DNA of 64,000 nt from contig NZ_LNCD01000103.1 in assembly GCF_001542405.1 (NCBI RefSeq), positions 37,732 to 101,731 on the forward strand, written 5' to 3'. Made by a program: the position numbers and the translations under genes. The notes under the pieces are model-generated. The model ran no database searches and was not told where the DNA came from. It worked only from the letters and a program-made list of their open reading frames with translations. Positions 36,929 through 45,457 of this stretch are shown piece after piece (the first letter of the stretch is position 1; every line of letters begins with the position of its first letter). The stretch comes from Rhizobium altiplani (GTDB lineage: Bacteria > Pseudomonadota > Alphaproteobacteria > Rhizobiales > Rhizobiaceae).

Positions 36929-37522
36929 CTAACCGTCGGCCAGGGTTTGTGCGATGGATTTGCCATAGGGAAAGAACATATCCTTACGCCCTTCCTGCCA
37001 AGCTGACCGCAACTCCGGTTGCGTGATGTCCCAGTCGGGCCAGGATTTCTTGCAGACCTCGCGCAGATCCTGGCGAAGCTCCTCAACTGTCGGGCGGCCG
37101 AAGAACCAATAGCCATTGTAGAGTTTGTAGACGACCAGACCGGGTTCGAGGACAATGACATGGGGGATCATCGGATTATGAACCGGGTCCGTGTATTCCG
37201 CGATTTCGAGATCCTGCTGGATCGTCCGTCTCGGATCCGACAGAAATGGCCAATGCGCCCCGACGCCGCTGCGGAACTCGTGTGCTTCGGCAATGGTATC
37301 GGTGCTGATCGTCACCAGCCTGCAATACCCGACCTCCATTTCTCGATAGAGCTGTAGCAACCCCTCATGCTGACGTCGATCCTTGGGACAGAAGCTGCCT
37401 CGGCTGAGAACCAGCACCATGGGATAGATGGCCTGCAACTCCGAGAGTTTTCGACGCTTGCCGGTGTGATCGCTGAGTTCGTAGTCTGGAAAAACGGCTC
37501 CCGAAACGATGTCTGATCTCAT
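36929..37522 (-). CDS. Peroxiredoxin-like (AhpC/TSA) protein
   Basis: A 197-residue thioredoxin-fold protein with one candidate peroxidatic cysteine, C45 in SRGSFCPKDRRQ. No obvious resolving Cys is present, so it would be a 1-Cys type using an outside reductant. GGAGGA precedes the ATG at 37522; a TTG two codons earlier is less likely. It lies 32 bp downstream of the MOSC-reductase gene, in the same operon, which suggests that the reductase could supply its electrons. Confidence 0.85.
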   Translation of the reverse strand: MRSDIVSGAVFPDYELSDHTGKRRKLSELQAIYPMVLVLSRGSFCPKDRRQHEGLLQLYREMEVGYCRLVTISTDTIAEAHEFRSGVGAHWPFLSDPRRTIQQDLEIAEYTDPVHNPMIPHVIVLEPGLVVYKLYNGYWFFGRPTVEELRQDLREVCKKSWPDWDITQPELRSAWQEGRKDMFFPYGKSIAQTLADG

Positions 37523-37554
37523 GTCCAATTCCTCCGTTTGTGCGACCCCTGCCT

Positions 37555-39315
37555 CTATAGGTCTATGACGAGGTCACCTGCCGGTTGCGAGCAGCAAAGC
37601 AGCAGATTGCCATCCGCGGCTCCATCGATCGGGTTCGGTTGATAGGTAACCAAGCCCGAGATCAATCCGGTCTCGCAGGTGTGGCAGACGCCGGTCCTGC
37701 AGGACCAGCGAGCCGGCACATCGCATGCCTCAGCCAAGTCGAGCAGGCTGTGCATGCTCGGGTTCCAACGCACGGCCAATCCGCTGCGGGCGAACGAGAC
37801 CAATCCTCCGGAGCCGGGCTCGCCCGCCGGCTGATGCGGTGGCTGTCGCGGCGAAGTTGCGATTCCTGGCGTTATGGATGAACCGGAACCGAACATCTCG
37901 GTGTGGATGCGATGGCGCGCAACTCCGACGCCAGCAAGTCCTTCCGTGAGGTCGCTCATGAACTTCGCAGGTCCGCAGAGGTAGAAATCGCTCTCGATCG
38001 GAAGGCCAAGCGTCTTGAGGATCGCCGTGTCCAGGTGGCCTGTCGAGTCATAGTCAGTGCCCTGTCGGTCGCCTGGCGCGGGCGCGCTGTAGCAGGTGTG
38101 GCCATGGGCATTCGGGAGCAATCGAAGGAGCTCGCGTACCTCCTGTGCGAATGGATGCTCCAGGCTGCTGCGCGTTCCGTAGAGCCACCAGATCTCCCGC
38201 GAAGACTTCTCAGCCGCGAGAGAATGAAGCATGCCGAGAACCGGCGTCATCCCTATCCCCGCGCTCAGGAATACCACAGGTCCGCCGCCGCGGATCAATG
38301 TGAAGCTGCCGCGCGGCGCGCTCACCTCCACGAGATCACCCTCGTTCAGTTCTTCGCTTACGAATCTGCCGGCAGCACCGTGCGGCTCCCGCTTGATGGT
38401 TACCCTGAAACACTGGCCATCCGCGCGGCCTGACAGTGAATAGCTTCGAAGTAGGAGCGGAGCCGAGCGTGGCTGCAGCCGGAGCACGATGAATTGCCCT
38501 GGCAGGTAGTTCTCCAGCAACCTCCCGTCCAACGGCTGGAGTTCAAGCGAGGTGACGTGATTAACCACCAACGTCTTGCGAACAACGCGGAACTCGCGGA
38601 AGCCACCCCACGCCGGGCGCGTCTCGATCACGCCCGTCAGGCCAGCATTTCCCGTCACCTTCGCGCCCTCGGCCGATTGTGTGAGCAAAGCCTCGAACGA
38701 ACGGCGCCAACCAGCGCTCAACGACGGATTGCGCAGCGCCCGTTCCAATCGGTCGCGGCGATGGCCAGGCTTGTAGAGCAGCGCGTTGATCTCCGAGACA
38801 GTCATGCCGCCCTCTCCGGATGCGGTCTTGATGATAGCGTCGTCCGCTTGGACATAGCCTTCCTCAAGAACGCGAAAATAGAAGCCCGGTCTGTCATGCA
38901 ACACCAACAGAGCCGCCATTTCGGGCACGTCCATGCGAATGCCGAGCCGATAACACGTGACACGGGGCTGCGTCACCTCGAACAGCGCCCCACCGATGCG
39001 ATAGCAGTCACCGATGCAGACCTCAGCGTCGGCAAGCCCGTCCACCGTAAAGTTTTCTCCGAACTGCCCATAGACAAAGTCGCTTCGGCCCAAGTGCCTT
39101 TCCCAGTACCGGTAGGAGTCTATCTGGTAGACGAACACCGCGCGTTGCTTGCCACCATGTCCGGCCCGGTCGGCCTGCCCATCGCCGTCGATGTTCAACG
39201 TCCGCGCCATGCGTGGACCCTCGACCGAGCTCTTCCAAATCGCCGTCTTGACGATCCTGTTCTGCCATTCGACGTCGCGCGGCAACCCGACGTTGACGGA
39301 AAGAAGGCGAGCCAT
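37555..39315 (-). CDS. MOSC - flavin reductase - [2Fe-2S] fusion protein
   Basis: A 586-residue three-part protein. Residues 1-220 are a YiiM-type MOSC domain with the conserved Cys at 121 (QPRVTCYRLG). Residues 230-480 are a ferredoxin-NADP reductase-like unit (RSYSLSGR, SAGIGMTPVLGML, YLCGPAKFM). The C-terminus is a plant-type [2Fe-2S] domain (CRTGVCHTC and a later Cys). MOSC proteins bind molybdenum cofactor sulfur and YiiM detoxifies N-hydroxylated bases, so this could be a self-contained reductase. GGGGAG precedes ATG 39315. Confidence 0.9.
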   Translation of the reverse strand: MARLLSVNVGLPRDVEWQNRIVKTAIWKSSVEGPRMARTLNIDGDGQADRAGHGGKQRAVFVYQIDSYRYWERHLGRSDFVYGQFGENFTVDGLADAEVCIGDCYRIGGALFEVTQPRVTCYRLGIRMDVPEMAALLVLHDRPGFYFRVLEEGYVQADDAIIKTASGEGGMTVSEINALLYKPGHRRDRLERALRNPSLSAGWRRSFEALLTQSAEGAKVTGNAGLTGVIETRPAWGGFREFRVVRKTLVVNHVTSLELQPLDGRLLENYLPGQFIVLRLQPRSAPLLLRSYSLSGRADGQCFRVTIKREPHGAAGRFVSEELNEGDLVEVSAPRGSFTLIRGGGPVVFLSAGIGMTPVLGMLHSLAAEKSSREIWWLYGTRSSLEHPFAQEVRELLRLLPNAHGHTCYSAPAPGDRQGTDYDSTGHLDTAILKTLGLPIESDFYLCGPAKFMSDLTEGLAGVGVARHRIHTEMFGSGSSITPGIATSPRQPPHQPAGEPGSGGLVSFARSGLAVRWNPSMHSLLDLAEACDVPARWSCRTGVCHTCETGLISGLVTYQPNPIDGAADGNLLLCCSQPAGDLVIDL

Positions 39316-39442
39316 AAGACATACTCCCCATCCGCTTGGTTGAGATCCAAGGCTTCTGATCCGCAAGCGGACATGTTGCCCGGTCCCGTGACAAGACAAC
39401 ATCCGAAAACGGACGCGCATTCCATTATACGAAGGTGTCGCC

Positions 39443-39460
39443 GATACCTTGGTTGAATGG
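39443..39460 (+). promoter_or_regulatory. 18-bp box C (GATACCTTGGTTGAATGG)
   Basis: Fourth, least conserved 3' half, between the divergent MOSC-reductase and EmrA-type genes. GGTGTCG-C-CGATACC forms an inverted repeat overlapping its 5' half. Confidence 0.45.
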
Positions 39461-39554
39461 CGGCTCGATGACGGGCCTGCTTTCATGGCGGATCGGCGCC
39501 GCCCGGTCATCAAAAGACGAATAGCTGGGCAAGCGTATTTTCATAGGTCGTATC

Positions 39555-39583
39555 TTGTTGAAACGATACGTATCGTTTATATC
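39555..39583 (+). promoter_or_regulatory. Promoter with 18-bp palindromic operator for the efflux operon
   Basis: AAACGATACGTATCGTTT (39561-39578) is a perfect palindrome, the form of a TetR-family operator. It fills the 17-bp spacer between a possible -35 (TTGTTG) and -10 (TATATC), so a bound repressor would block RNA polymerase. The TetR gene at 45458 is a candidate repressor. The remaining 39584-39858 leader shows no supported gene. Confidence 0.65.
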
Positions 39584-39858
39584 AGTCGCATTACAGCCGA
39601 GGGTTTGGTTTCGAGCGGCCCGGGGATTTGTTCCCGCAAGTCGCCGTGGGCGAATTTGATCGGTTGCCGACCCTCCTGTCGGAAGATGCGGAGGTGGGTC
39701 GTGGAGCTTCGTATGTCCAATCTACGAAGCGACGGAACGGCGAGCCGCATCTGCCGCGTGAACCTGAAAGCCCACGCGGTCCGACATCGCCGATTTCTTT
39801 CGGGACGCCGCGAGCGTCACGGAAGGCGAACCTCGGATCTACCAAACGGACGAAGAGA

Positions 39859-41022
39859 ATGGCCTGGTTGAGAAACAAGAACCAAGTAACTGAACAGTCG
39901 GGAACCAACGTCACGGCGCTGCCTGGAACTCAGGACGGCACGCATCCGGCGGCTCCCTCCCCCAACAAAGCATCACCGTCCTCGTTCGTCGTGCCTGTCA
40001 CAGCGATCGTCGTCGCTCTTTCCGCCGTTGTCGGCGCCGGAGCCAACTGGGATTGGTGGGTCGCAAGCCGATCGGTGCAAACGACGGACGACGCGGCGGT
40101 CTATGCGGACGTCTCCTCTATCAGCGCCCGCGTCGCAGGCACGGTCGACGGGATTTCGGTCCGCGACTACGAGCGTGTCAAAGCTGGCGACTTGTTGTTC
40201 TCGATCGACCGAAAGCCGTTCGAAGTCGCTCTCCGAGCTGCGAAAGCGAGGCTTCAAGCGGCCCGTGCTCAGCTCGAAGACAATGACACCCAGCGAACGT
40301 TTCAGCTCACCCAGATCGACGTCGCCGTCGCGCAGCAGCAGGCCTCCGCCGCTGATGAAATCCAGGCGAGCAAGGAGCTCGAACGCCAGACGCGACTTGG
40401 CATCGACGGCAGGGCGAGCTCGGTCCAGACGTTGGAAAAGGCTACCGCGGCTCACGAGCGGGCGTTGGCGAACTCCAAGATGACCGACGCGACCGTCATC
40501 GCTCAGCGGGTCAAGCTCGACGTGATCGCAAAACAGCGCGACGTGCTGAAAGCGAACGTCGACACCGCCGTGGCTGACGTCGCGGCACGTGAGCTTGATC
40601 TCGGCTACGCCGATGTGCGCGCACCCGTCGACGGCGTTGTCGCGAAGCGGAGCGTACAGCTCGGAAACTATGTCGCTACGGGCACGAACCTTATCTCGAT
40701 CGTGCCGCTTCCGAAGGTTTACATCCTCGCAAACTACAAGGAGAACCAGTTGGCTCTGGTTCGCGAGGGACAGCCCGTCGATATTTCTGTCGATCTGCTG
40801 CCGGGAGAAACCCTCCACGGCATCGTTTCGAAAATATCGCCCGCAAGCGGTTCGACCTTCGCCCTTTTGCCCCCTGACAATGCGACCGGCAACTTCACAA
40901 AGGTTGCCCAACGTCTGACCGTGCGCATCGAAATCGACCCGACGCAACCGAACTTTGAGCGCCTGCGTCCAGGTATGTCGGTCACAACCCGAATAGCTAC
41001 AAAAGGAAAGCGCGATGTCTAG
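39859..41022 (+). CDS. emrA: EmrA/HlyD-family membrane fusion protein
   Basis: About 387 residues: one N-terminal membrane helix (about 36-58, VVPVTAIVVALSAVVGAGAN), then a lipoyl-like domain (SSISARVAGTVDGISVRDYE), a long coiled-coil hairpin and the closing beta-barrel (DVRAPVDGVVAKRSVQLGNY). It bridges the inner-membrane pump to the outer membrane. I chose ATG 39859 because it gives a normal N-terminus; the RBS is weak. It overlaps the pump gene by 8 bp. Confidence 0.88.
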   Translation: MAWLRNKNQVTEQSGTNVTALPGTQDGTHPAAPSPNKASPSSFVVPVTAIVVALSAVVGAGANWDWWVASRSVQTTDDAAVYADVSSISARVAGTVDGISVRDYERVKAGDLLFSIDRKPFEVALRAAKARLQAARAQLEDNDTQRTFQLTQIDVAVAQQQASAADEIQASKELERQTRLGIDGRASSVQTLEKATAAHERALANSKMTDATVIAQRVKLDVIAKQRDVLKANVDTAVADVAARELDLGYADVRAPVDGVVAKRSVQLGNYVATGTNLISIVPLPKVYILANYKENQLALVREGQPVDISVDLLPGETLHGIVSKISPASGSTFALLPPDNATGNFTKVAQRLTVRIEIDPTQPNFERLRPGMSVTTRIATKGKRDV

Positions 41023-42571
41023 GCGCGTTCATTCAAGCGATCTTCCGCGACAAGGATATGTCGCGGTTGCCATGGTCATGGCGTCGATACTGACTGCCTT
41101 CGACGTCCGGACCGCAAGCATCGGCCTCGCGGACCTGCGCGGCGCGTTCGGTTTGAGTTTCGACGAGGGTGCCTGGCTGAGCACCTTCGCGACGGCACCG
41201 CAAATTCTCGTTGCACCGAGCATCGGTTGGTTGATCGGCGTGTTTGGCGTCAAGAGGGTCATGATCGGGCCGTCTATTCTCTATTCCGTCATCTCCGTTG
41301 CGATCCCCTTTGCCCACGGCTTCGAACCTCTCGTCGCATTGCATGCTCTAAGAGCAATGGTGCTTGGCATCTTCGTCGGCGCAACGCTCTTGGTTGCCTT
41401 TCGAAACCTTGATCGGAAGTACTGGATCTTTGCTCTTTCGTTCTACGTCCTGAGAATACCGTTCGCGCAAAACCTCGGCCTGTATGCCGCCGGCAGTTAC
41501 ACCCAAACGATTGGATGGCAATGGCTCTACTGGCAGGGCGCCGTTGTCGCGCCCGTCATCGGCATCCTGTTCTGGTATGGCGGGAAACCGATGAAGGTCG
41601 ACCGGGAGCTTCTGGATCGTGCCGACTGGGGCGGAATGGCGCTCTTTGGCGTAGCTTTGACGACGCTCTATTTCGCCTTGGACCAGGGTAACCGTCTGGA
41701 CTGGTTCCGCTCGGGGTATGTTGTGTCGCTTCTCGCCGCGACGGCCTTTCTCGTCTGCGTATTCTTGTGGCACGAGACGCAGGTCAAGGATCCCTGGGCT
41801 CATATCTCAATCCTGCGTCACAGAAACATCGCGTTAGGGTTCGCCGCCATCGCCTGCTTCATGATCGCCAGTCTCGGCAGTTCGCTGCTGGAACCGAACT
41901 TCCTGGTCAGCGTGGCGCGCCTGCGTCCGGAGCAGATCGGCGACTTCACCGCACCCTACGCAGTTCTGCTTCTCGTCGCGGCAACCGGTACGGCTGTGGC
42001 TCTTGTCCGGACGTTCAAGCAACGTTGGACGTTGATCATCGGCTTCACATGCTTCGCAATATCGGCATGGCTTGGTACACAGTTGACCAGCATATGGTCG
42101 CTGCCCGAGTTCCGGCTGATCGTGATCCTGCAGACGTTCGGCGAAGAGATTGTGTTTCTTGCTGCGGTGGCAACCCTGTTCAGCAATGTGAACCCGGCCC
42201 GCGCCATATCCCTCGTCGCCTATGTCCAGGTCATGCGCCTGATCTGTTCTGAGACCGTCGCGACGTCGATGACGACCTGGGTGCGCCAGCGCGAGCAATT
42301 GCACTCGTACCTGATCGGCCTTCACGTCACTGGGACGACGCCGGGGTGGAGTTCGATGATCGCTCAGCTTGGCTCAGGGTCTGCACCGGCAACGTCGCAG
42401 TCCGAAGCCCTGAAACGCGGCGTGGCGGTACTGGCAACGATCGTCCAGAGGGAAGCGAACGTCGAGGCCTATATCGACGGGTTCTGGATCACCTTCATGG
42501 CCGCGATTGCAGGGCTGATCGTCGTCTCCCTGATGAAGCCCTCTCCACCGCATCCGCTGACGACGAGATGA
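41015..42571 (+). CDS. emrB: EmrB-type DHA2 drug efflux transporter
   Basis: A 518-residue MFS protein with about 14 predicted helices, as in the DHA2 family, e.g. GYVAVAMVMASILTAFDV at the N-terminus and the loop motif GWLIGVFGVKRVM. It uses the proton gradient to expel hydrophobic toxicants together with the EmrA-type adaptor. The start overlaps the adaptor stop (ATGTCTAG), so expression is coupled. The palindromic operator upstream suggests repression until an inducer appears. Confidence 0.9.
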   Translation: MSRRVHSSDLPRQGYVAVAMVMASILTAFDVRTASIGLADLRGAFGLSFDEGAWLSTFATAPQILVAPSIGWLIGVFGVKRVMIGPSILYSVISVAIPFAHGFEPLVALHALRAMVLGIFVGATLLVAFRNLDRKYWIFALSFYVLRIPFAQNLGLYAAGSYTQTIGWQWLYWQGAVVAPVIGILFWYGGKPMKVDRELLDRADWGGMALFGVALTTLYFALDQGNRLDWFRSGYVVSLLAATAFLVCVFLWHETQVKDPWAHISILRHRNIALGFAAIACFMIASLGSSLLEPNFLVSVARLRPEQIGDFTAPYAVLLLVAATGTAVALVRTFKQRWTLIIGFTCFAISAWLGTQLTSIWSLPEFRLIVILQTFGEEIVFLAAVATLFSNVNPARAISLVAYVQVMRLICSETVATSMTTWVRQREQLHSYLIGLHVTGTTPGWSSMIAQLGSGSAPATSQSEALKRGVAVLATIVQREANVEAYIDGFWITFMAAIAGLIVVSLMKPSPPHPLTTR

Positions 42572-42631
42572 GGCAAAACCGCCGCACCGATCGACTGTTG
42601 ATTACAACGGTCAATAGCAGGAGTTGCTCCC

Positions 42632-43900
42632 GTGGACGACCACCACGCCAAGAACATCACCAACTGGCTGATGCAATCCGGACTGAAGGGCTTGCCGGAG
42701 GAGGACCTGCTCGCGGGGTTCTGCGAGCGCTGCAACGCTGGTGGATTGCAGATCGACAGGGCAAGCGCCGTCATGGATACGCTGCATCCGGTGTACGAAC
42801 GCCGAGCCTACCGCTGGGATCGGTCCCGATGGATGCAACGTGTCTTCGAGTTCGGTTTCGCCGATCCAGGTGGCATCCCGAGCGACTGGCAGCGCTCTGC
42901 CTTCCACTATCTGAAGAGGACGGGCGGCACGCAGCTGCGCCGACGGCTGCTGAATGGCGATCCGGCCGACTTTTTTCTCGTCGACACGATGAAGCGGGAT
43001 GGGTTTACCGATTTCATCGCCACGGCACACCGCTTTGACGATCCAGGCGCCATCGGCGGAATTGATTGCTTTTTCTCACAGTTCGGGACCCGCGTGCCCG
43101 ATGGTTTTTCCGAGGCAGACGAGCAGGCGCTGCGCGACCTCCTGCCGTGCCTTGCACTTGCGGTCAAGTGCGTGGTGGTGAGTGGTGTTGCCTCCACCAT
43201 TGCAAAGGTCTATCTCGGCGAGGGCGCGGCCAACCATGTGCTGCATGGAAGGATCACGCGTGGCCGGAGCGAACGCATCTCTGCAGCGCTATGGTTTTCC
43301 GATCTCGCCAACTTCACCCGGATCTCGGACACGGTCGATCCTGAAGAGATCATTCCCATGCTCAATGACTACTCCGACGCGGTGATCTCCTCGATCGAGG
43401 AAGCCGGCGGCGAAGTGCTCAAACTGATGGGCGACGGGACGCTCGCGATCTTCAGAGGCGACGTCGCCAGCCGAACATGCGCAGCCGCGCTCCATGCGCG
43501 CGCTTTGCTCGACAAGCGGCTGGTAGCACTTAATGCGCAACGCAGCGCCGAAGGCCGTCCCGTGACGGATGTCTATCTCGGGCTGCATGTGGGAGATGTC
43601 TTCTACGGAAACATCGGCAGCCAGGACCGTCTCGACTTCACCGTTATCGGCCCTGCCGTAAACGAGGTCAGCCGCATTGCGTCGCTTTGCAGACCTCTGC
43701 AACGCAAGTTCCTCATGTCCGCGCCCTTTGCGGCAATCGTGTCGCGTTCGCAGACCCATGGTCTGCAATCGATCGGTTCCCACGTACTACGAGGCGTCAG
43801 CCGCGCCCAGGAGCTTTTTACAATGGCGATCGAAAACGCTCCGCCAGAAATCCGAATGACGTCGGCTGAGCCCGGTGCGGTGCTGGCGAAAGCGTGTTGA
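42632..43900 (+). CDS. Adenylate/guanylate cyclase with N-terminal sensory region
   Basis: A 422-residue class III cyclase. The N-terminal about 215 residues are soluble, probably a sensor of unknown fold; the catalytic domain has ALWFSDLANFTRIS (metal Asp) and LKLMGDGTLAIF (second metal Asp), and a later NEVSRIA motif. It should make cAMP or cGMP. The start is GTG with GCAGGAG upstream. It lies 60 bp after the efflux genes. Confidence 0.88.
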   Translation: MDDHHAKNITNWLMQSGLKGLPEEDLLAGFCERCNAGGLQIDRASAVMDTLHPVYERRAYRWDRSRWMQRVFEFGFADPGGIPSDWQRSAFHYLKRTGGTQLRRRLLNGDPADFFLVDTMKRDGFTDFIATAHRFDDPGAIGGIDCFFSQFGTRVPDGFSEADEQALRDLLPCLALAVKCVVVSGVASTIAKVYLGEGAANHVLHGRITRGRSERISAALWFSDLANFTRISDTVDPEEIIPMLNDYSDAVISSIEEAGGEVLKLMGDGTLAIFRGDVASRTCAAALHARALLDKRLVALNAQRSAEGRPVTDVYLGLHVGDVFYGNIGSQDRLDFTVIGPAVNEVSRIASLCRPLQRKFLMSAPFAAIVSRSQTHGLQSIGSHVLRGVSRAQELFTMAIENAPPEIRMTSAEPGAVLAKAC

Positions 43901-43916
43901 CACCAAGGTACAATAG
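43899..43916 (+). promoter_or_regulatory. 18-bp box D (GACACCAAGGTACAATAG)
   Basis: Fifth copy. It starts at the cyclase stop codon and ends 123 bp before the aldo/keto reductase ATG, the same distance as box E from the MEDS gene. Confidence 0.55.
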
Positions 43917-44039
43917 GCCGGGAAACGGTGTCGCTTTACAAGGAAGGACGCGTGATGTCATCGCGGCTGGTCTGGCTAAGGCGCAACGAGAAAAACCTCG
44001 CGCCGATGCAAGTTTTTGCCCCAAACGAAGGATTGGCAA

Positions 44040-44999
44040 ATGGAAGCCCCAGATATGCTCCGCTTCAAGAGAATCCCCCTCTCCCATGGCACCGGCGCGA
44101 TCCCGGTCGCCGGGTTTGGAACACTGATACCCGATGCGACTGCGACGAAACAGGCGGTCAAGGCGGCACTTTTGACAGGGTTCCGCCATTTCGACTGCGC
44201 CGAGCGATATCTGAACGAAGAAGCGGTCGGCGCGGCGTTCAGCGAATCCATCGCCGCGGGTACCTTGCGTCGCGAAGACCTTTTCGTCACCACGAAGCTT
44301 TGGAACACAAACCATCGCCCGGAACGGGTCGGACCTGCCTTCGAAGCAAGTTGCCGTCGTCTCCAGGTCGACTACGTCGATGCCTATCTCATACATACGC
44401 CGTTCGCCTTCCTGCCGGGCGACGAAAAGGACCCGCGAGACGAGTACGGACACGTCATATACGATCCTGGCGTCAGGTTGGTCGACACGTGGCGCGCACT
44501 GGAGGAACTTGTCGACAGCGGCCGGTGCAGGTCCATCGGACTCTCCGACGTCTCGCTCGACAAGCTCAAGGAGATTGTCGAGGAAGCACGGATCAAGCCT
44601 GCCATCGTGCAGGTAGAGTCGCATCCATACCTTCCCGAGTGGGAATTGCTGGAATACTGTCAGAAACACGGCATCGTTCTCTTGGCTTTCGCGGCTCTCG
44701 GCCATGCAATGGTTCCAAACCTGCTCGAGGACCCGGTCGTCACCACGATAGCCAAACACCTCGGCAAGACGCCGGCTCAGATCGCATTGGCTTGGGCAGC
44801 CCAACGCGGAACGGCATTCCTGACGACGTCTCAGAACCCAAAGCGGATCGAGGAGAACTTCGACTTTTCCACCCTGCCCGAGGATGCGATGCTTCAGATG
44901 CGCGAGCATATAACCACGAACATCCGCTTCAACGGCGTGGTCGACACCGGAGTTCCCGGCTTCATTCCCCGTGTCACCGGGGTGCAAGCAGCCAAGTGA
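44040..44999 (+). CDS. Aldo/keto reductase
   Basis: A 319-residue AKR barrel. The catalytic tetrad is visible: D52, Y57 (DCAERY), K86 (TTKLWN) and H119 (LIHTPFAF). It reduces aldehydes or ketones with NADPH. GAAGGA supports ATG 44040 over a TTG eight codons upstream. It is followed by a SnoaL-like gene (24 bp) and a TetR gene, a likely operon under box D. Confidence 0.92.
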   Translation: MEAPDMLRFKRIPLSHGTGAIPVAGFGTLIPDATATKQAVKAALLTGFRHFDCAERYLNEEAVGAAFSESIAAGTLRREDLFVTTKLWNTNHRPERVGPAFEASCRRLQVDYVDAYLIHTPFAFLPGDEKDPRDEYGHVIYDPGVRLVDTWRALEELVDSGRCRSIGLSDVSLDKLKEIVEEARIKPAIVQVESHPYLPEWELLEYCQKHGIVLLAFAALGHAMVPNLLEDPVVTTIAKHLGKTPAQIALAWAAQRGTAFLTTSQNPKRIEENFDFSTLPEDAMLQMREHITTNIRFNGVVDTGVPGFIPRVTGVQAAK

Positions 45000-45023
45000 G
45001 ATTGGAAGCATTTCGAGGAAGGA

Positions 45024-45410
45024 ATGTCCAAGATGGAAGATCGAGAACTCAGGGCGGCGCTCGAACGGCATTGGGCAGCCTCGGACGCCGGGGATTTCGA
45101 GCTGGAGCATGAAATCTATCAGGAGAATGCCCTGCTCGAATATCCGCAATCCGGAGAACGTATCCGGGGACGCAGGAAGATCCAGGAAAGCCGCTTCGTT
45201 CAACCAAACAAGAAGCATTTTTCCGTGCACCGCATCATCGGCAGCGGGAACCTGTGGGTCACGGAGTTTGTCCTCACCTACGACGGTGCGCCCTCTTACT
45301 CGGTGAGCATAATGGAATTTGCGAATGGCCTTGTAGAGAGGGAAACCCAGTACTTCGCGGTTCCTTTTGAGCCCTCCGAGTCGCGCGCTCATCTGGTCGA
45401 TCATTCGTAG
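45024..45410 (+). CDS. SnoaL-like (NTF2-fold) protein
   Basis: A 128-residue NTF2-like alpha+beta protein (AALERHWAASDAGDFELEHE, then ALLEYPQSGERIRG). Family members are isomerases, hydratases or binding proteins for small hydrophobic molecules; the reaction cannot be fixed. GAGGAAGGA precedes the ATG. It stands between the aldo/keto reductase and the TetR gene. Confidence 0.82.
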   Translation: MSKMEDRELRAALERHWAASDAGDFELEHEIYQENALLEYPQSGERIRGRRKIQESRFVQPNKKHFSVHRIIGSGNLWVTEFVLTYDGAPSYSVSIMEFANGLVERETQYFAVPFEPSESRAHLVDHS

Positions 45411-45457
45411 TGTAATCGTTGTTGATCGGGGCCACGAAGTTGAGGTACGCCTTGTCA

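Noticed and set aside
39449..39871. 140-codon frame upstream of the EmrA-type gene, considered as a lost TetR gene
   Set aside because: No helix-turn-helix or family pattern could be seen, and it contains the promoter and operator.
42600..42617. Possible sixth box (GATTACAACGGTCAATAG) before the cyclase
   Set aside because: Only about 12 of 18 positions agree and it ends 14 bp from the start codon, overlapping the ribosome binding region.
43928..45112. 394-codon frame on the + strand over the aldo/keto reductase
   Set aside because: The overlapping frame encodes a complete reductase with its catalytic tetrad; this one is Arg-rich shadow sequence.
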